Assembly (NCBI RefSeq): GCF_002102155.1
Contig: NZ_LQOU01000025.1
Location: forward strand, 1-64,000
Length of the DNA stretch: 64,000 nt
Reading direction: 5' to 3'
From: Mycobacterium europaeum
Lineage (GTDB): Bacteria > Actinomycetota > Actinomycetes > Mycobacteriales > Mycobacteriaceae
Part shown: positions 10,591 to 20,701 of the stretch, one piece after another
How positions within the stretch are numbered: position 1 is the stretch's first letter
Layout of the letters: each line of letters opens with the position of its first letter
Made by a program: the position numbers and the translations under genes
The notes under the pieces: generated by a model
What the model was told of the DNA's origin: nothing
The model's input: the letters and a program-made list of their open reading frames with translations, nothing else
The model's database searches: none

Positions 10591-11499
10591 TTGCATTGCC
10601 GCGCTAGCCTTCTCGCGATAGCGGCCTGCGTGCTGGCCTGCCTGACGGCCTGCTCGGGCTCCAGCCATCCGGTGCGCCCCTACGGCGCCCAGGGCGCATG
10701 GTTGGGGGAATCGCTGTCGCTGCTCGGCTGGAACATGTCGGTGTCGAACCTGCGCTGGGGCGACGACTACGTGCTCGTCGACATCGACGCCTCCGCGGCG
10801 GACCCGCACGCGCCGCACGCCAAGCCCGGCGACATCCGGTTCGGGCTCTACGGCGCGCTTTCGCACCCGATCGAGTCGACCGGGGTGGGCAGTTGTGACC
10901 GCGCGACGGCCAAGGTGCCCGACGTCCACTCGCCGCTGTCGGCGCCCGGCGACCGGCTCACCGGCACGGTTTGCCTTGGGCCGCTGAAGGATCGGAGTCA
11001 GGTCCGCGGCGTGTACGTCTACTCGCCGCGGGACCGGATCCCGAACACGTCGGCGGCCTACCCGGCCGCGTTCCCGGTGGGGCTCATGCCCACCAACGCC
11101 AACGACACCGGGCTCGCGGTCAAGACCACCAGCCTGTCGGCGTGGCGCGCCGACGGCGCCCCGATGACCAAGGCGCAGCTCGGTGATCCCGGGGCCTTCA
11201 GCGGCAACGGCTACATGCTGCTCGGCCTGGAGGCCGACGGCCTGGCGGCCCGTTATCGCGACGACTCGGCCAAACGCGGCGGCCCGTTGATGCTGCTCGT
11301 GTCGCCCACCCTGCCGGGCGCCGGCCTGAATCCGGCCTGCGCGGCGTACGGGTCGTCGGTGTTGGTCCTGCCCGACGCCGCGCTGGACGCGGTACACGTC
11401 AGCGCCTCGCTGTGCACCCAGGGCGAGATCAACGAGGCGCTGCTCTACGCGACGGTGGCGGTCGACGGCACCCACGCCGGCGTGTGGACGCCGCGATGA
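10591..11499 (+). CDS. Probable secreted lipoprotein (Rv0381c-like)
   Basis: The 302-residue protein opens with a lipoprotein signal peptide (SLLAIAACVLACLTAC, lipobox LTAC at about residues 18-21). The mature part shows no catalytic motif I recognise. It contains a few Cys residues, including pairs in CDRATAK, GTVCLG, NPACAAYG and SLCTQG, that could form disulfides after export. The TTG start directly follows the pyrE stop and gives 302 residues, the length I recall for Rv0381c. It ends in an ATGA overlap with the methyltransferase gene. Confidence 0.75.
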   Translation: MHCRASLLAIAACVLACLTACSGSSHPVRPYGAQGAWLGESLSLLGWNMSVSNLRWGDDYVLVDIDASAADPHAPHAKPGDIRFGLYGALSHPIESTGVGSCDRATAKVPDVHSPLSAPGDRLTGTVCLGPLKDRSQVRGVYVYSPRDRIPNTSAAYPAAFPVGLMPTNANDTGLAVKTTSLSAWRADGAPMTKAQLGDPGAFSGNGYMLLGLEADGLAARYRDDSAKRGGPLMLLVSPTLPGAGLNPACAAYGSSVLVLPDAALDAVHVSASLCTQGEINEALLYATVAVDGTHAGVWTPR

Positions 11500-12140
11500 G
11501 CGATCCCGGGCCGACCGAGTGGGGCGCATCGGCCGGCGGGGTGGGGCCGTGGGCGGGCGAGTTGCCCGACGACCCGCGCTACGACCCGGTCCTGTTGCGC
11601 GAGGGCGACACCCGCAACGTCGTCGACGCCTACCGGTACTGGACGCGCGAGGCGATCATCGCCGACATCGACCGGCGCCGGCATCCGCTGCACGTGGCGA
11701 TCGAGAATTTCGGGTACGACGCCAACATCGGCTCGGTGGTGCGCACCGCCAACGCCTTTGCGGTGCACACCGTGCACATCGTGGGCCGGCGACGCTGGAA
11801 TCGCCGCGGCGCCATGGTGACCGACCGTTATCAGCGGCTGTGCCATCACGACAGCGCCGCCGACCTGATGGGCTTCGCGGCCGGTGCCGGGCTGGCGGTG
11901 GTCGCGGTGGACAACGTCCCGGGGGCGGCCCGTCTCGAGGAGACCGCGCTGCCGCGGGAGTGCCTGCTGGTGTTCGGGCAGGAGGGCCCGGGCATCACCG
12001 ACGACACCCGGGCGGGCGCGGCGACGACGGTGTCGATCGCCCAGTTCGGCTCGACCCGCAGTATCAACGCCGCCGTGGCCGCGGGGATCGCGATGCACGC
12101 CTGGATTCGGCAGCACGCCGACCTGTCCGAGGCCTGGTAG
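11496..12140 (+). CDS. TrmH/SpoU family RNA 2'-O-methyltransferase
   Basis: This 214-residue SPOUT-class enzyme transfers methyl from S-adenosylmethionine to a ribose 2'-OH in tRNA or rRNA. The three family motifs are present: NFGYDANIGSVVRTANAF, VFGQEGPGI, and IAQFGSTRSINAAVAAGIA, which form the trefoil-knot cofactor site. The target nucleotide is not predictable here. The ATG at 11496 overlaps the lipoprotein stop (ATGA). Its M. tuberculosis counterpart is Rv0380c. Confidence 0.88.
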   Translation: MSDPGPTEWGASAGGVGPWAGELPDDPRYDPVLLREGDTRNVVDAYRYWTREAIIADIDRRRHPLHVAIENFGYDANIGSVVRTANAFAVHTVHIVGRRRWNRRGAMVTDRYQRLCHHDSAADLMGFAAGAGLAVVAVDNVPGAARLEETALPRECLLVFGQEGPGITDDTRAGAATTVSIAQFGSTRSINAAVAAGIAMHAWIRQHADLSEAW

Positions 12141-12228
12141 CTGAGCCGTCGCGGGTGCGCGGCGTCGGGTCAATGCCAACGATTCACACTCGAAATGGCT
12201 TGGGGCACCATGCGCTCATCGTCAAACG

Positions 12229-12248
12229 TGATATCGCATGCGATATCA
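12229..12248. repeat. 20-bp perfect palindrome in a convergent intergenic region
   Basis: TGATATCGCATGCGATATCA is a perfect palindrome lying between the methyltransferase and lysR 3' ends. The 18-bp core GATATCGC-NN-GCGATATC recurs at 47936-47953. It has no T-tract and no unpaired loop, so it looks more like a dimeric regulator site than a terminator. The rest of the 170-bp gap shows nothing clear. Confidence 0.6.
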
Positions 12249-12310
12249 AATCCGCAGACCACATGCGGTCCGGAATCTGGTGCTGCTGTGACGGGTGGGC
12301 TTGAACCCGT

Positions 12311-13276
12311 TCAGCTCCACAGCGTTACGTGCACCTTCGGACGAAACCGGGTGACGCCGACGCCGGATCCGCGGATCATCGCCTGCGTGCAGCGCGGGGT
12401 GGTGATGAAGCGGACCAGTTCCGAGACGGCCGGCTGACGCGCCGAGGGCGCCAGCGTCGCAGCGCACCACTCGCCCGACCGGTCCAGCCCCGGACCGGGC
12501 ACATGGGTCAGCCGCCCGGCGGCCAGGTCCTTGGCGACCGCAAAGCCGATGGTCAACGAGACCCCGCCGACCCGCTGCACCTCCTCGAGGGCGGCCGCGT
12601 CGCTCTGAAAGATCCGCTGTTGCGACTCCGGAATCGCCAAGCCGCGCAACATCGTTGCGATCTCGCCGTCCACCCCGCCCGCCGACGGGCCCAGCATCCA
12701 CTGCTGCTGACGCAGCAACGCGGCAGTCGGAACGCCAAGGGCCAGAGGGCTATTGGGCGCCACGACGGCGATGATCTGATACTTCAGGAAGGGTCGCACA
12801 AACAGCGAGTCGTCCGCGCCGATCGAACTCTCGCTGGCCGGGCCGATCGCGATGTCCACCGCGCGCGAGCAGATCAGGTCGCGAAACCGGCTCGTCGGAT
12901 GCACGCTCAACTCGACCGACAGGTCGTCGGCCCGCGACGAGAAGAGCTCGATCAGCCCTGGCGCGGCGTGCTCGGCGAAGGTGGTGGACGCCGCGATCCG
13001 CAGCAGCCGGCGCCCGTGGGCGGCCTCGGTGACTTCGATCGCGGTTTGTTGCTGCAGGCCCAGGATTTCGACCGCACGGCTGGCCAGGCGCAGCCCCCCG
13101 GGCGTGAACGCCAACCCGGCGCCGGTCCGGGTGAACAGCGGGTCGTCGAGCTCCTTGCGCAGCGCCGCCACCAGCATCGAGACGCCGGCATCGGAAACAC
13201 CCAGCTCCGCGGCCGCGGCCCGCACCGAGCCGAGGCGAACCACCGCCGAATAGGCCCGAAGTTGAGCCGGGGTCAT
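12311..13276 (-). CDS. LysR family transcriptional regulator of the cox operon
   Basis: The 321-residue regulator has an N-terminal winged helix-turn-helix (residues 3-62, with RAAAAELGVSDAGVSMLVAALRKEL) and a LysR substrate-binding domain (about 90-300). It is divergently arranged, with only 23 bp between start codons, from the xdhC-led CO dehydrogenase operon. This is the standard LysR layout, so it probably controls that operon and itself. It matches M. tuberculosis Rv0377 in length and position. The inducer is unknown. Confidence 0.85.
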   Translation of the reverse strand: MTPAQLRAYSAVVRLGSVRAAAAELGVSDAGVSMLVAALRKELDDPLFTRTGAGLAFTPGGLRLASRAVEILGLQQQTAIEVTEAAHGRRLLRIAASTTFAEHAAPGLIELFSSRADDLSVELSVHPTSRFRDLICSRAVDIAIGPASESSIGADDSLFVRPFLKYQIIAVVAPNSPLALGVPTAALLRQQQWMLGPSAGGVDGEIATMLRGLAIPESQQRIFQSDAAALEEVQRVGGVSLTIGFAVAKDLAAGRLTHVPGPGLDRSGEWCAATLAPSARQPAVSELVRFITTPRCTQAMIRGSGVGVTRFRPKVHVTLWS

Positions 13277-13287
13277 GGAAGGCAGCC

Positions 13288-13294
13288 TAATTTA
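13288..13294. promoter_or_regulatory. Overlapping divergent -10 elements, lysR/xdhC
   Basis: On the plus strand TAATTT (13288-13293) ends 6 nt before the xdhC GTG, giving a leaderless start. On the minus strand TAAATT (13294-13289) lies upstream of lysR. The two -10 boxes share five base pairs, so polymerases cannot occupy both at once. Confidence 0.5.
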
Positions 13295-13299
13295 AAAGA

Positions 13300-14460
13300 G
13301 TGCGTGACGTGCTTGCCGAGCTGATGTCGATCTGGCGCGCCGGCGAAACCGCGGGGCTGGGCACCGTGGTGCGCACCTTCCGGTCCGCGCCGCGTGCGCC
13401 GGGAGCCGCGATGGTGGTGGCGCCGGACGGCGCGGTCACCGGGTCGGTGTCGGGCGGCTGCGTGGAGGGCGCCGTGTACGACCTGGCCACCGAGGCGGCG
13501 AAGACCGGCTCGCCGCGGCTGGAACGCTACGGCGTCAGCGACGACGACGCGTTCGCCGTCGGCCTGACGTGCGGCGGGATCATCGACGTGTTCGTCGAGC
13601 CGGTTTCGCGCGCGTCGTTTCCCGACCTCGGCGCGGTGGCCGACGACATCGCCGAGCGGCGCGCGGTGGCGACCGCGACGGTCATCGCCCACCCGGACCC
13701 GGCGTGGATCGGCCGGCGGGTCGTCATCCGGCCCGACGGGATGGCGGGTTCGCTGGGTTCGGCGCGAGCCGACGCCGCGGTCGCCGACGACGCGCGCGGC
13801 CTGCTCGCGCTGGGCCGCAGCGAGGTCCTCAAGTACGGGCCGGACGGGCAGCGGCTCGGCGACGGCATGGAGGTCTTCGTCTGCAGCTATGCGCCGCCGC
13901 CGCGCATGCTGGTGTTCGGCGCGATCGACTTCGCGGCCGCGCTGGCGCGGCAGGGTTCGTTCCTCGGCTACCGCGTCACGGTGTGCGACGCCCGCCCGGT
14001 GTTCGCCACCCGGGCGCGCTTCCCGACGGCCGACGACGTCGTCGTCGACTGGCCCCACCGCTATCTGGCCGCGCAGGCCGAGGCGGGCGCCATCGACCGC
14101 CACACGGTGATCTGCGTGCTCACCCACGACCCGAAGTTCGACGTGCCGGTCCTCGAGGTGGCGCTGCGCCTGCCCGAGGTCGGCTACGTCGGGGCGATGG
14201 GGTCGCGCCGCACCCACGACGATCGCGTGAACCGGATCAAAGCCGCCGGGCTGACCGACGCCGAGCTGAGCCGGCTGTCCAGCCCCATCGGGCTGGACCT
14301 CGGCGCGCGCACCCCGGAGGAGACGGCGGTCTCGATCGCCGCCGACATCATCGCCAAGCGCTGGGGCGGCGGGGGCCGCCCGCTGGCCCAGATCGTCGGG
14401 AGGATCCACCACGACGCGCAGGTGGAGGACGACTTCACGGCTAGTTCAGGGATTACTTAA
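13300..14460 (+). CDS. XdhC/CoxI family molybdenum-cofactor maturation protein
   Basis: The 386-residue protein carries the XdhC N-terminal domain (GSVSGGCVEGAVYD with the conserved Cys, and LTCGGIIDVF) and the Rossmann-like C-terminal domain (MLVFGAIDFAAALARQG, GYVGAMGSRRTHDDR). XdhC/CoxF-type proteins bind the molybdenum cofactor and insert it, in sulfurated form, into the large subunit of molybdo-hydroxylases. The GTG start is supported by a TANNNT element 6 nt upstream. It heads the cox operon and corresponds to M. tuberculosis Rv0376c. Confidence 0.88.
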   Translation: MRDVLAELMSIWRAGETAGLGTVVRTFRSAPRAPGAAMVVAPDGAVTGSVSGGCVEGAVYDLATEAAKTGSPRLERYGVSDDDAFAVGLTCGGIIDVFVEPVSRASFPDLGAVADDIAERRAVATATVIAHPDPAWIGRRVVIRPDGMAGSLGSARADAAVADDARGLLALGRSEVLKYGPDGQRLGDGMEVFVCSYAPPPRMLVFGAIDFAAALARQGSFLGYRVTVCDARPVFATRARFPTADDVVVDWPHRYLAAQAEAGAIDRHTVICVLTHDPKFDVPVLEVALRLPEVGYVGAMGSRRTHDDRVNRIKAAGLTDAELSRLSSPIGLDLGARTPEETAVSIAADIIAKRWGGGGRPLAQIVGRIHHDAQVEDDFTASSGIT

Positions 14461-14467
14461 CTCGCTA

Positions 14468-14496
14468 TTGACGCCCCTGTCAGCGCGGCTGACACT
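14468..14496 (+). promoter_or_regulatory. coxM promoter with inverted repeat in the spacer
   Basis: TTGACG (14468-14473), a 17-nt spacer and GACACT (14491-14496) form a good SigA-type promoter with initiation predicted at the coxM ATG 7 nt later. TGTCAGC-GCG-GCTGACA (14478-14494), a perfect 7-bp inverted repeat, covers the spacer and part of the -10 box. It is a candidate operator. Confidence 0.55.
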
Positions 14497-14503
14497 GTGG
14501 CGC

Positions 14504-15382
14504 ATGCAAGTACCCGGGCCCTTCGAATATGAACGCGCGACCAGCGTCGACCACGCCATCGGCCTGCTGGATCGATTGGGGGAGGGTGCGCGCATCGTCG
14601 CCGGCGGGCACAGCCTGCTGCCGATGATGAAGCTGCGCATCGCCAACCCGGAATACCTCGTCGACATCAACGATCTTGCGCTCGAGCTGGGATACGTGAT
14701 CACCGATCCGACCCTGGTGCGCATCGGAGCGATGACTCGGCACCGCGAGATCCTGGAGTCCGACACCCTGGCCGCCGTGTGCCCGATCTTCCGGGACGCC
14801 GAGCGCGTGATCGCCGACCCGGTGGTGCGCAATCGCGGCACCCTCGGCGGTTCGCTCTGCCAGGCGGATCCCGCCGAGGACCTGTCGACGGTCTGCACCG
14901 TGCTGGACGCGGTGTGTCTGGCCCGGGGGCCGTCCGGTGAACGCGAGATCGCGATCGACGACTTCCTGGCCGGGCCGTACGAGACCACGCTCGCCCCCAA
15001 CGAGATGCTCATCGAGGTCCGGATCCCGTTGCGGCACAACAGCTCCAGCGCATATGCCAAAGTCGAACGACGGGTGGGCGACTGGGCGGTCACGGCCGCC
15101 GGGGCGGCCATCGCCCTCGACGGCGAACAGATCGCCGCCGCACGCGTCGACCTGACGGCGGTGAACTCCGATCCCGCCGCGTTGGCCGAGCTTTCGGCGG
15201 CCCTGGTCGGCCGGCCGGCCACCGAGGAGACCTTCGCCGAGGCGGGCCGGCGCGCCGCACAGGCCTGCGAGCCGGTTTCCGACATCCGCGGCACGGCCGA
15301 GTACAAGCGCCACCTGGCCGCCGAACTGACCACCCGCACCTTGCGCACCGCCGCGCAACGCGCTCGCGCAGGAGGGAATTGA
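14504..15382 (+). CDS. coxM: CO dehydrogenase medium (FAD) subunit
   Basis: This 292-residue flavoprotein subunit carries electrons from the iron-sulfur subunit to quinone. The FAD-binding motifs of the xanthine dehydrogenase/CODH family are clear: AGGHSLLPMMKLR near residue 35 and the TLGGSLCQADPAED region near residue 110. The start ATG follows a strong promoter-like sequence by 7 nt and agrees with the known N-terminus (MQVPGPFEYERA). The end overlaps the region just before coxS. Equivalent to M. tuberculosis Rv0375c. Confidence 0.92.
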   Translation: MQVPGPFEYERATSVDHAIGLLDRLGEGARIVAGGHSLLPMMKLRIANPEYLVDINDLALELGYVITDPTLVRIGAMTRHREILESDTLAAVCPIFRDAERVIADPVVRNRGTLGGSLCQADPAEDLSTVCTVLDAVCLARGPSGEREIAIDDFLAGPYETTLAPNEMLIEVRIPLRHNSSSAYAKVERRVGDWAVTAAGAAIALDGEQIAAARVDLTAVNSDPAALAELSAALVGRPATEETFAEAGRRAAQACEPVSDIRGTAEYKRHLAAELTTRTLRTAAQRARAGGN

Positions 15383-15384
15383 CC

Positions 15385-15869
15385 ATGCAGGTGAACATGA
15401 CGGTCAACGGCGAGCAGGTGAGCGCCGATGTCGAACCCCGGATGCTGCTGGTGCATTTCCTGCGGGATCAGCTGCGGCTCACCGGAACTCACTGGGGCTG
15501 CGACACCAGCAATTGCGGGACGTGCGTGGTCGACGTCGACGGTGTGCCGGTGAAGTCCTGCACGATGCTGGCCGTGATGGCCTCCGGGCACACCGTGCGA
15601 ACCGTGGAAGGGTTGGCCGTGAACGGCCAACTCGACCCGGTGCAGGAGGGGTTCATGCGCTGTCACGGGTTGCAGTGCGGTTTCTGCACACCGGGAATGA
15701 TGATCACCGCCCGCGCGCTGCTCGACCGCGACCCCGATCCCGACGAGGAAACCATCCGCGAGGCGATCTCCGGTCAGATCTGCCGGTGCACCGGATACAC
15801 CACGATCGTGCGCTCGATCCAATGGGCCGCCAAGAACGGCGCGACATCCCAAACTGCGGAGGCCACCTC

Positions 15870-15873
<4 letters not shown>
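15385..15873 (+). CDS. coxS: CO dehydrogenase small (2Fe-2S) subunit
   Basis: The 162-residue protein holds two [2Fe-2S] clusters. The plant-type ferredoxin cluster is bound through C39, C44 and C47 (WGCDTSNCGTC) plus a Cys near residue 59, and the second through CHGLQCGFCTPG and QICRCTGY. It passes electrons from the Mo/Cu site to the FAD subunit. ATG at 15385 is chosen over the TTG at 15379 because GGAGGG lies 8 nt upstream and MQVNMTVNGE is the family N-terminus. It overlaps coxL by 4 bp. Confidence 0.93.
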
Positions 15874-18268
<2,395 letters not shown>

Positions 18269-18269
<1 letters not shown>

Positions 18270-19150
18270 TGAGCGTCATCAGCGAAAGGGCCCAGCAACT
18301 GCTGGCCGCGCGCACACCGTTCGTGCACGCGACCGTGGTGCGCGCCCAGCCGCCCACCTCGGCCTACCCCGGCGACGAGGCGATCCTGTTGGCGGACGGC
18401 ACGATCGAGGGTTTCGTCGGCGGCCAGTGCGCGCAGAACTCCGTGCGCAAGGCGGCGCTGGGCGCGCTGCAGACGAACGAAAGCGTGCTGCTGCGGGTGC
18501 TGCCCGACGGCGACGTGCACTTCCCCGAGGCGCCCGGGGCGTGCGTGGTCGTCAACCCGTGCCTGTCCGGCGGGTCGCTGGAGATCTTCCTGGCGCCGCA
18601 ACTGCCTGCCCCGCTGATCCGGATCTACGGCGCGACGCCGATCGCCGACGCCTTGGCTCAGATCTGCGGTGTGCTGGGTTATGAAGTCGATCGCGACGCA
18701 CACATGGCCGACGCCACCGCCTTGGCAACCGCCATAGTGATCGCCAGCCATGGCGGCCCGGAAGCCGAAATCATCCGGACCGCACTGGACAACGGCGTCG
18801 GGTATATCGGCTTGGTGGCCGGCAAGATACGCGGCGCCGCGATCCTCAACGCAGTCGAACCGTCCGACGCCGAACGGGCCCGCATACACACACCGGTCGG
18901 ACTGGACATCGGCGCCAAGACCCCGGCGGAGATCGCCGTGTCCATCGCCGCCGAACTCGTCGCCGGCGTGCGCGGCGGCCTGGGCCGCGCGGTGGTGGCC
19001 GAGTGCGGCCGCCACGAGGCTGTCGACCCGGTCTGCGGCATGACCGTGCCGATCGGCCCCGCCGCCGAGCATCTGCGGCTGGCCGGCACCGACTACTGGT
19101 TCTGCGGCCCCGGATGCCGCACGGCGTTCGCGGGGAAAGCCGGCGCATGA
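18269..19150 (+). CDS. XdhC-like CODH maturation protein with C-terminal YHS domain
   Basis: The 293-residue protein is a second XdhC-family member (GFVGGQCAQNSVRKA, VNPCLSGGSLEIF, GYIGLVAGKIRGAAI) matching the CoxF/Rv0372c position. The last 45 residues form a YHS-type metal-binding module (DPVCGMTVPIG ... YWFCGPGCRTAF), with three Cys that could bind a metal. A copper or molybdenum handling role in building the Mo-Cu site is an inference. It shares one base with coxL and four with moxR, so it is translationally coupled on both sides. Confidence 0.82.
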
Positions 19151-20034
19151 CGCCGGCGGTGTTCAGCGACGTCGGTGACGTGATCGCCCGGTTCGATGCG
19201 CGGGACTACCTGCTCGACACCGGGACCGCATCCGCCATCTATCTGGCAGTCACGCTGGGCCGGCCGTTGCTGCTGGAAGGCGAGCCGGGCGTCGGCAAGA
19301 CCACCGCGGCGAAAACCCTTGCGGCGGTGTTGGATACACCGTTGGTCCGGCTGCAGTGCTATGAGGGCCTGACGGCGAACGAGGCCCTCTACGACTGGAA
19401 CTACCAGCGCCAGTTGCTATCCATCCGGCTGGCCGAGGCCCGCGGGGACGCGCTCGACGAGGCCGATCTGTACACCGAGGCCTACCTCGTTGACCGGCCC
19501 ATCCTGCGCTGCGTGCGGCACCGCGGCCCCACCCCACCGGTGCTGCTGATCGACGAGATCGATCGGGCCGACGACGAATTCGAGGCGCTGCTGCTGGAGT
19601 TCCTCGGCGAAGCCGCCGTCACCGTCCCCGAGCTGGGCACCTTCGTCGCCGAGCGGCCACCCATCGCGGTGCTCACCTCCAACCGCAGCCGCGACTTGCA
19701 CGACGCGTTGCGCCGCCGCTGCCTTTACCACTGGATCGACTACCCGGAGGCTTCCCGGGCGGCCGCGATCGTGCGCCGGACGGTGCCGGGCGCCGCCACC
19801 CCGCTGATCGAGCATGTCACCCAATTCGTCCGCAGCGCACGCGATCTCGACCTGGACAAGCCGCCCGGGGTGGCCGAGACCATCGACTGGGTCGCCGCGC
19901 TGGTCTCGCTCGGGGTCGCGGACCTGGTGGACCCGGCCGCACTGATGACCCTGGGGGCGCTGGCCAAGACGCCGGACGACCGTACGCTGATCCGCGACGC
20001 GTACAAGAGTTTTGCGCAATGCCGCCTTACGTGA
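19147..20034 (+). CDS. MoxR/CoxD-type AAA+ ATPase
   Basis: This 295-residue MoxR ATPase has Walker [13 protein letters not shown] (about residue 42), Walker B LLIDEIDRADDEFEALLLEFL and sensor TSNRSRDLHDALRRR. In other CO oxidisers CoxD is the MoxR ATPase that, with the VWA protein CoxE, helps assemble the [CuSMoO2] site on CoxL. The partner CoxE is encoded two genes later. The ATG overlaps the upstream stop. The MobA-like gene that I recall at this position in M. tuberculosis (Rv0371c) is absent. Confidence 0.88.
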   Translation: MTPAVFSDVGDVIARFDARDYLLDTGTASAIYLAVTLGRPLLLEGEPGVGKTTAAKTLAAVLDTPLVRLQCYEGLTANEALYDWNYQRQLLSIRLAEARGDALDEADLYTEAYLVDRPILRCVRHRGPTPPVLLIDEIDRADDEFEALLLEFLGEAAVTVPELGTFVAERPPIAVLTSNRSRDLHDALRRRCLYHWIDYPEASRAAAIVRRTVPGAATPLIEHVTQFVRSARDLDLDKPPGVAETIDWVAALVSLGVADLVDPAALMTLGALAKTPDDRTLIRDAYKSFAQCRLT

Positions 20035-20047
20035 GAGGACCCGCAGC

Positions 20048-20695
20048 ATGAAGATCGCCAACCGGTTCACCGTCAGCGCGCCGATCGACCAGGCGTGGGA
20101 CGTGCTGTGCGACCTGGAGCAGGTGATCCCGCTGATGCCTGGCGCGCAGCTCACCGGCCACGAGGGCGAGGACTACTCCGGCAAGGTCAAGGTCAAGGTG
20201 GGGCCGGTGACCAGCGAGTTCAGCGGCAAGGTGCGCTTCGTCGAGCAGGACCGCGGCCAGTACCGCGCGGTCATCGACGCCAAGGGCAAGGAGACGCGCG
20301 GCACCGGCAACGCGGCCGCGACGGTCACCGCCCAGCTACAGCCGGACGGCGATAAGACCAGCGTCTCCGTTGACACCGATCTGAAGATCGTCGGCAAGCT
20401 GGCCCAGTTCGGCAGCGGCATGCTGCAGCAGGTGTCGGAGAAGCTGCTGGGGCAGTTCGTGGAGTCGCTCGAAGCCAAGCTGGCCGCCGAATCAGGGGCG
20501 GCGCCGGCCACCCCGGAGGGCCCCCCGCAGGTCGGGCGCGTCCCGGAGCCGCGTCACGCCGCCCCCGCCGCCGAGCCCGAGCCCATCGATCTGCTCGAGC
20601 TCGCCGGGGGAGATCAGCTCAAGAAGTACGCCCCGCTGCTGCTGGCCGTGCTCGTCGGGCTGGTGCTGGGCTGGTTGCTCGGCCGGAGGCGTTAG
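20048..20695 (+). CDS. coxG: CoxG, membrane-anchored CODH accessory protein
   Basis: The 215-residue protein has a SRPBCC lipid-binding fold (residues 1-145, FTVSAPIDQAWDVLCDLE and PGAQLTG typical of CoxG), a disordered Pro/Ala linker, and a C-terminal transmembrane anchor (about residues 192-212) ending in Arg residues. CoxG links CODH to the membrane and has been reported in M. smegmatis to carry menaquinone to the enzyme. The start ATG lies 13 bp after the moxR stop, with AGAGGA in between. Confidence 0.9.
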   Translation: MKIANRFTVSAPIDQAWDVLCDLEQVIPLMPGAQLTGHEGEDYSGKVKVKVGPVTSEFSGKVRFVEQDRGQYRAVIDAKGKETRGTGNAAATVTAQLQPDGDKTSVSVDTDLKIVGKLAQFGSGMLQQVSEKLLGQFVESLEAKLAAESGAAPATPEGPPQVGRVPEPRHAAPAAEPEPIDLLELAGGDQLKKYAPLLLAVLVGLVLGWLLGRRR

Positions 20696-20701
20696 CGCCC
20701 C

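Noticed and set aside
12195..12437. Plus-strand 80-codon frame over the palindrome and lysR end
   Set aside because: Mostly antisense to lysR, and the product is of random composition.
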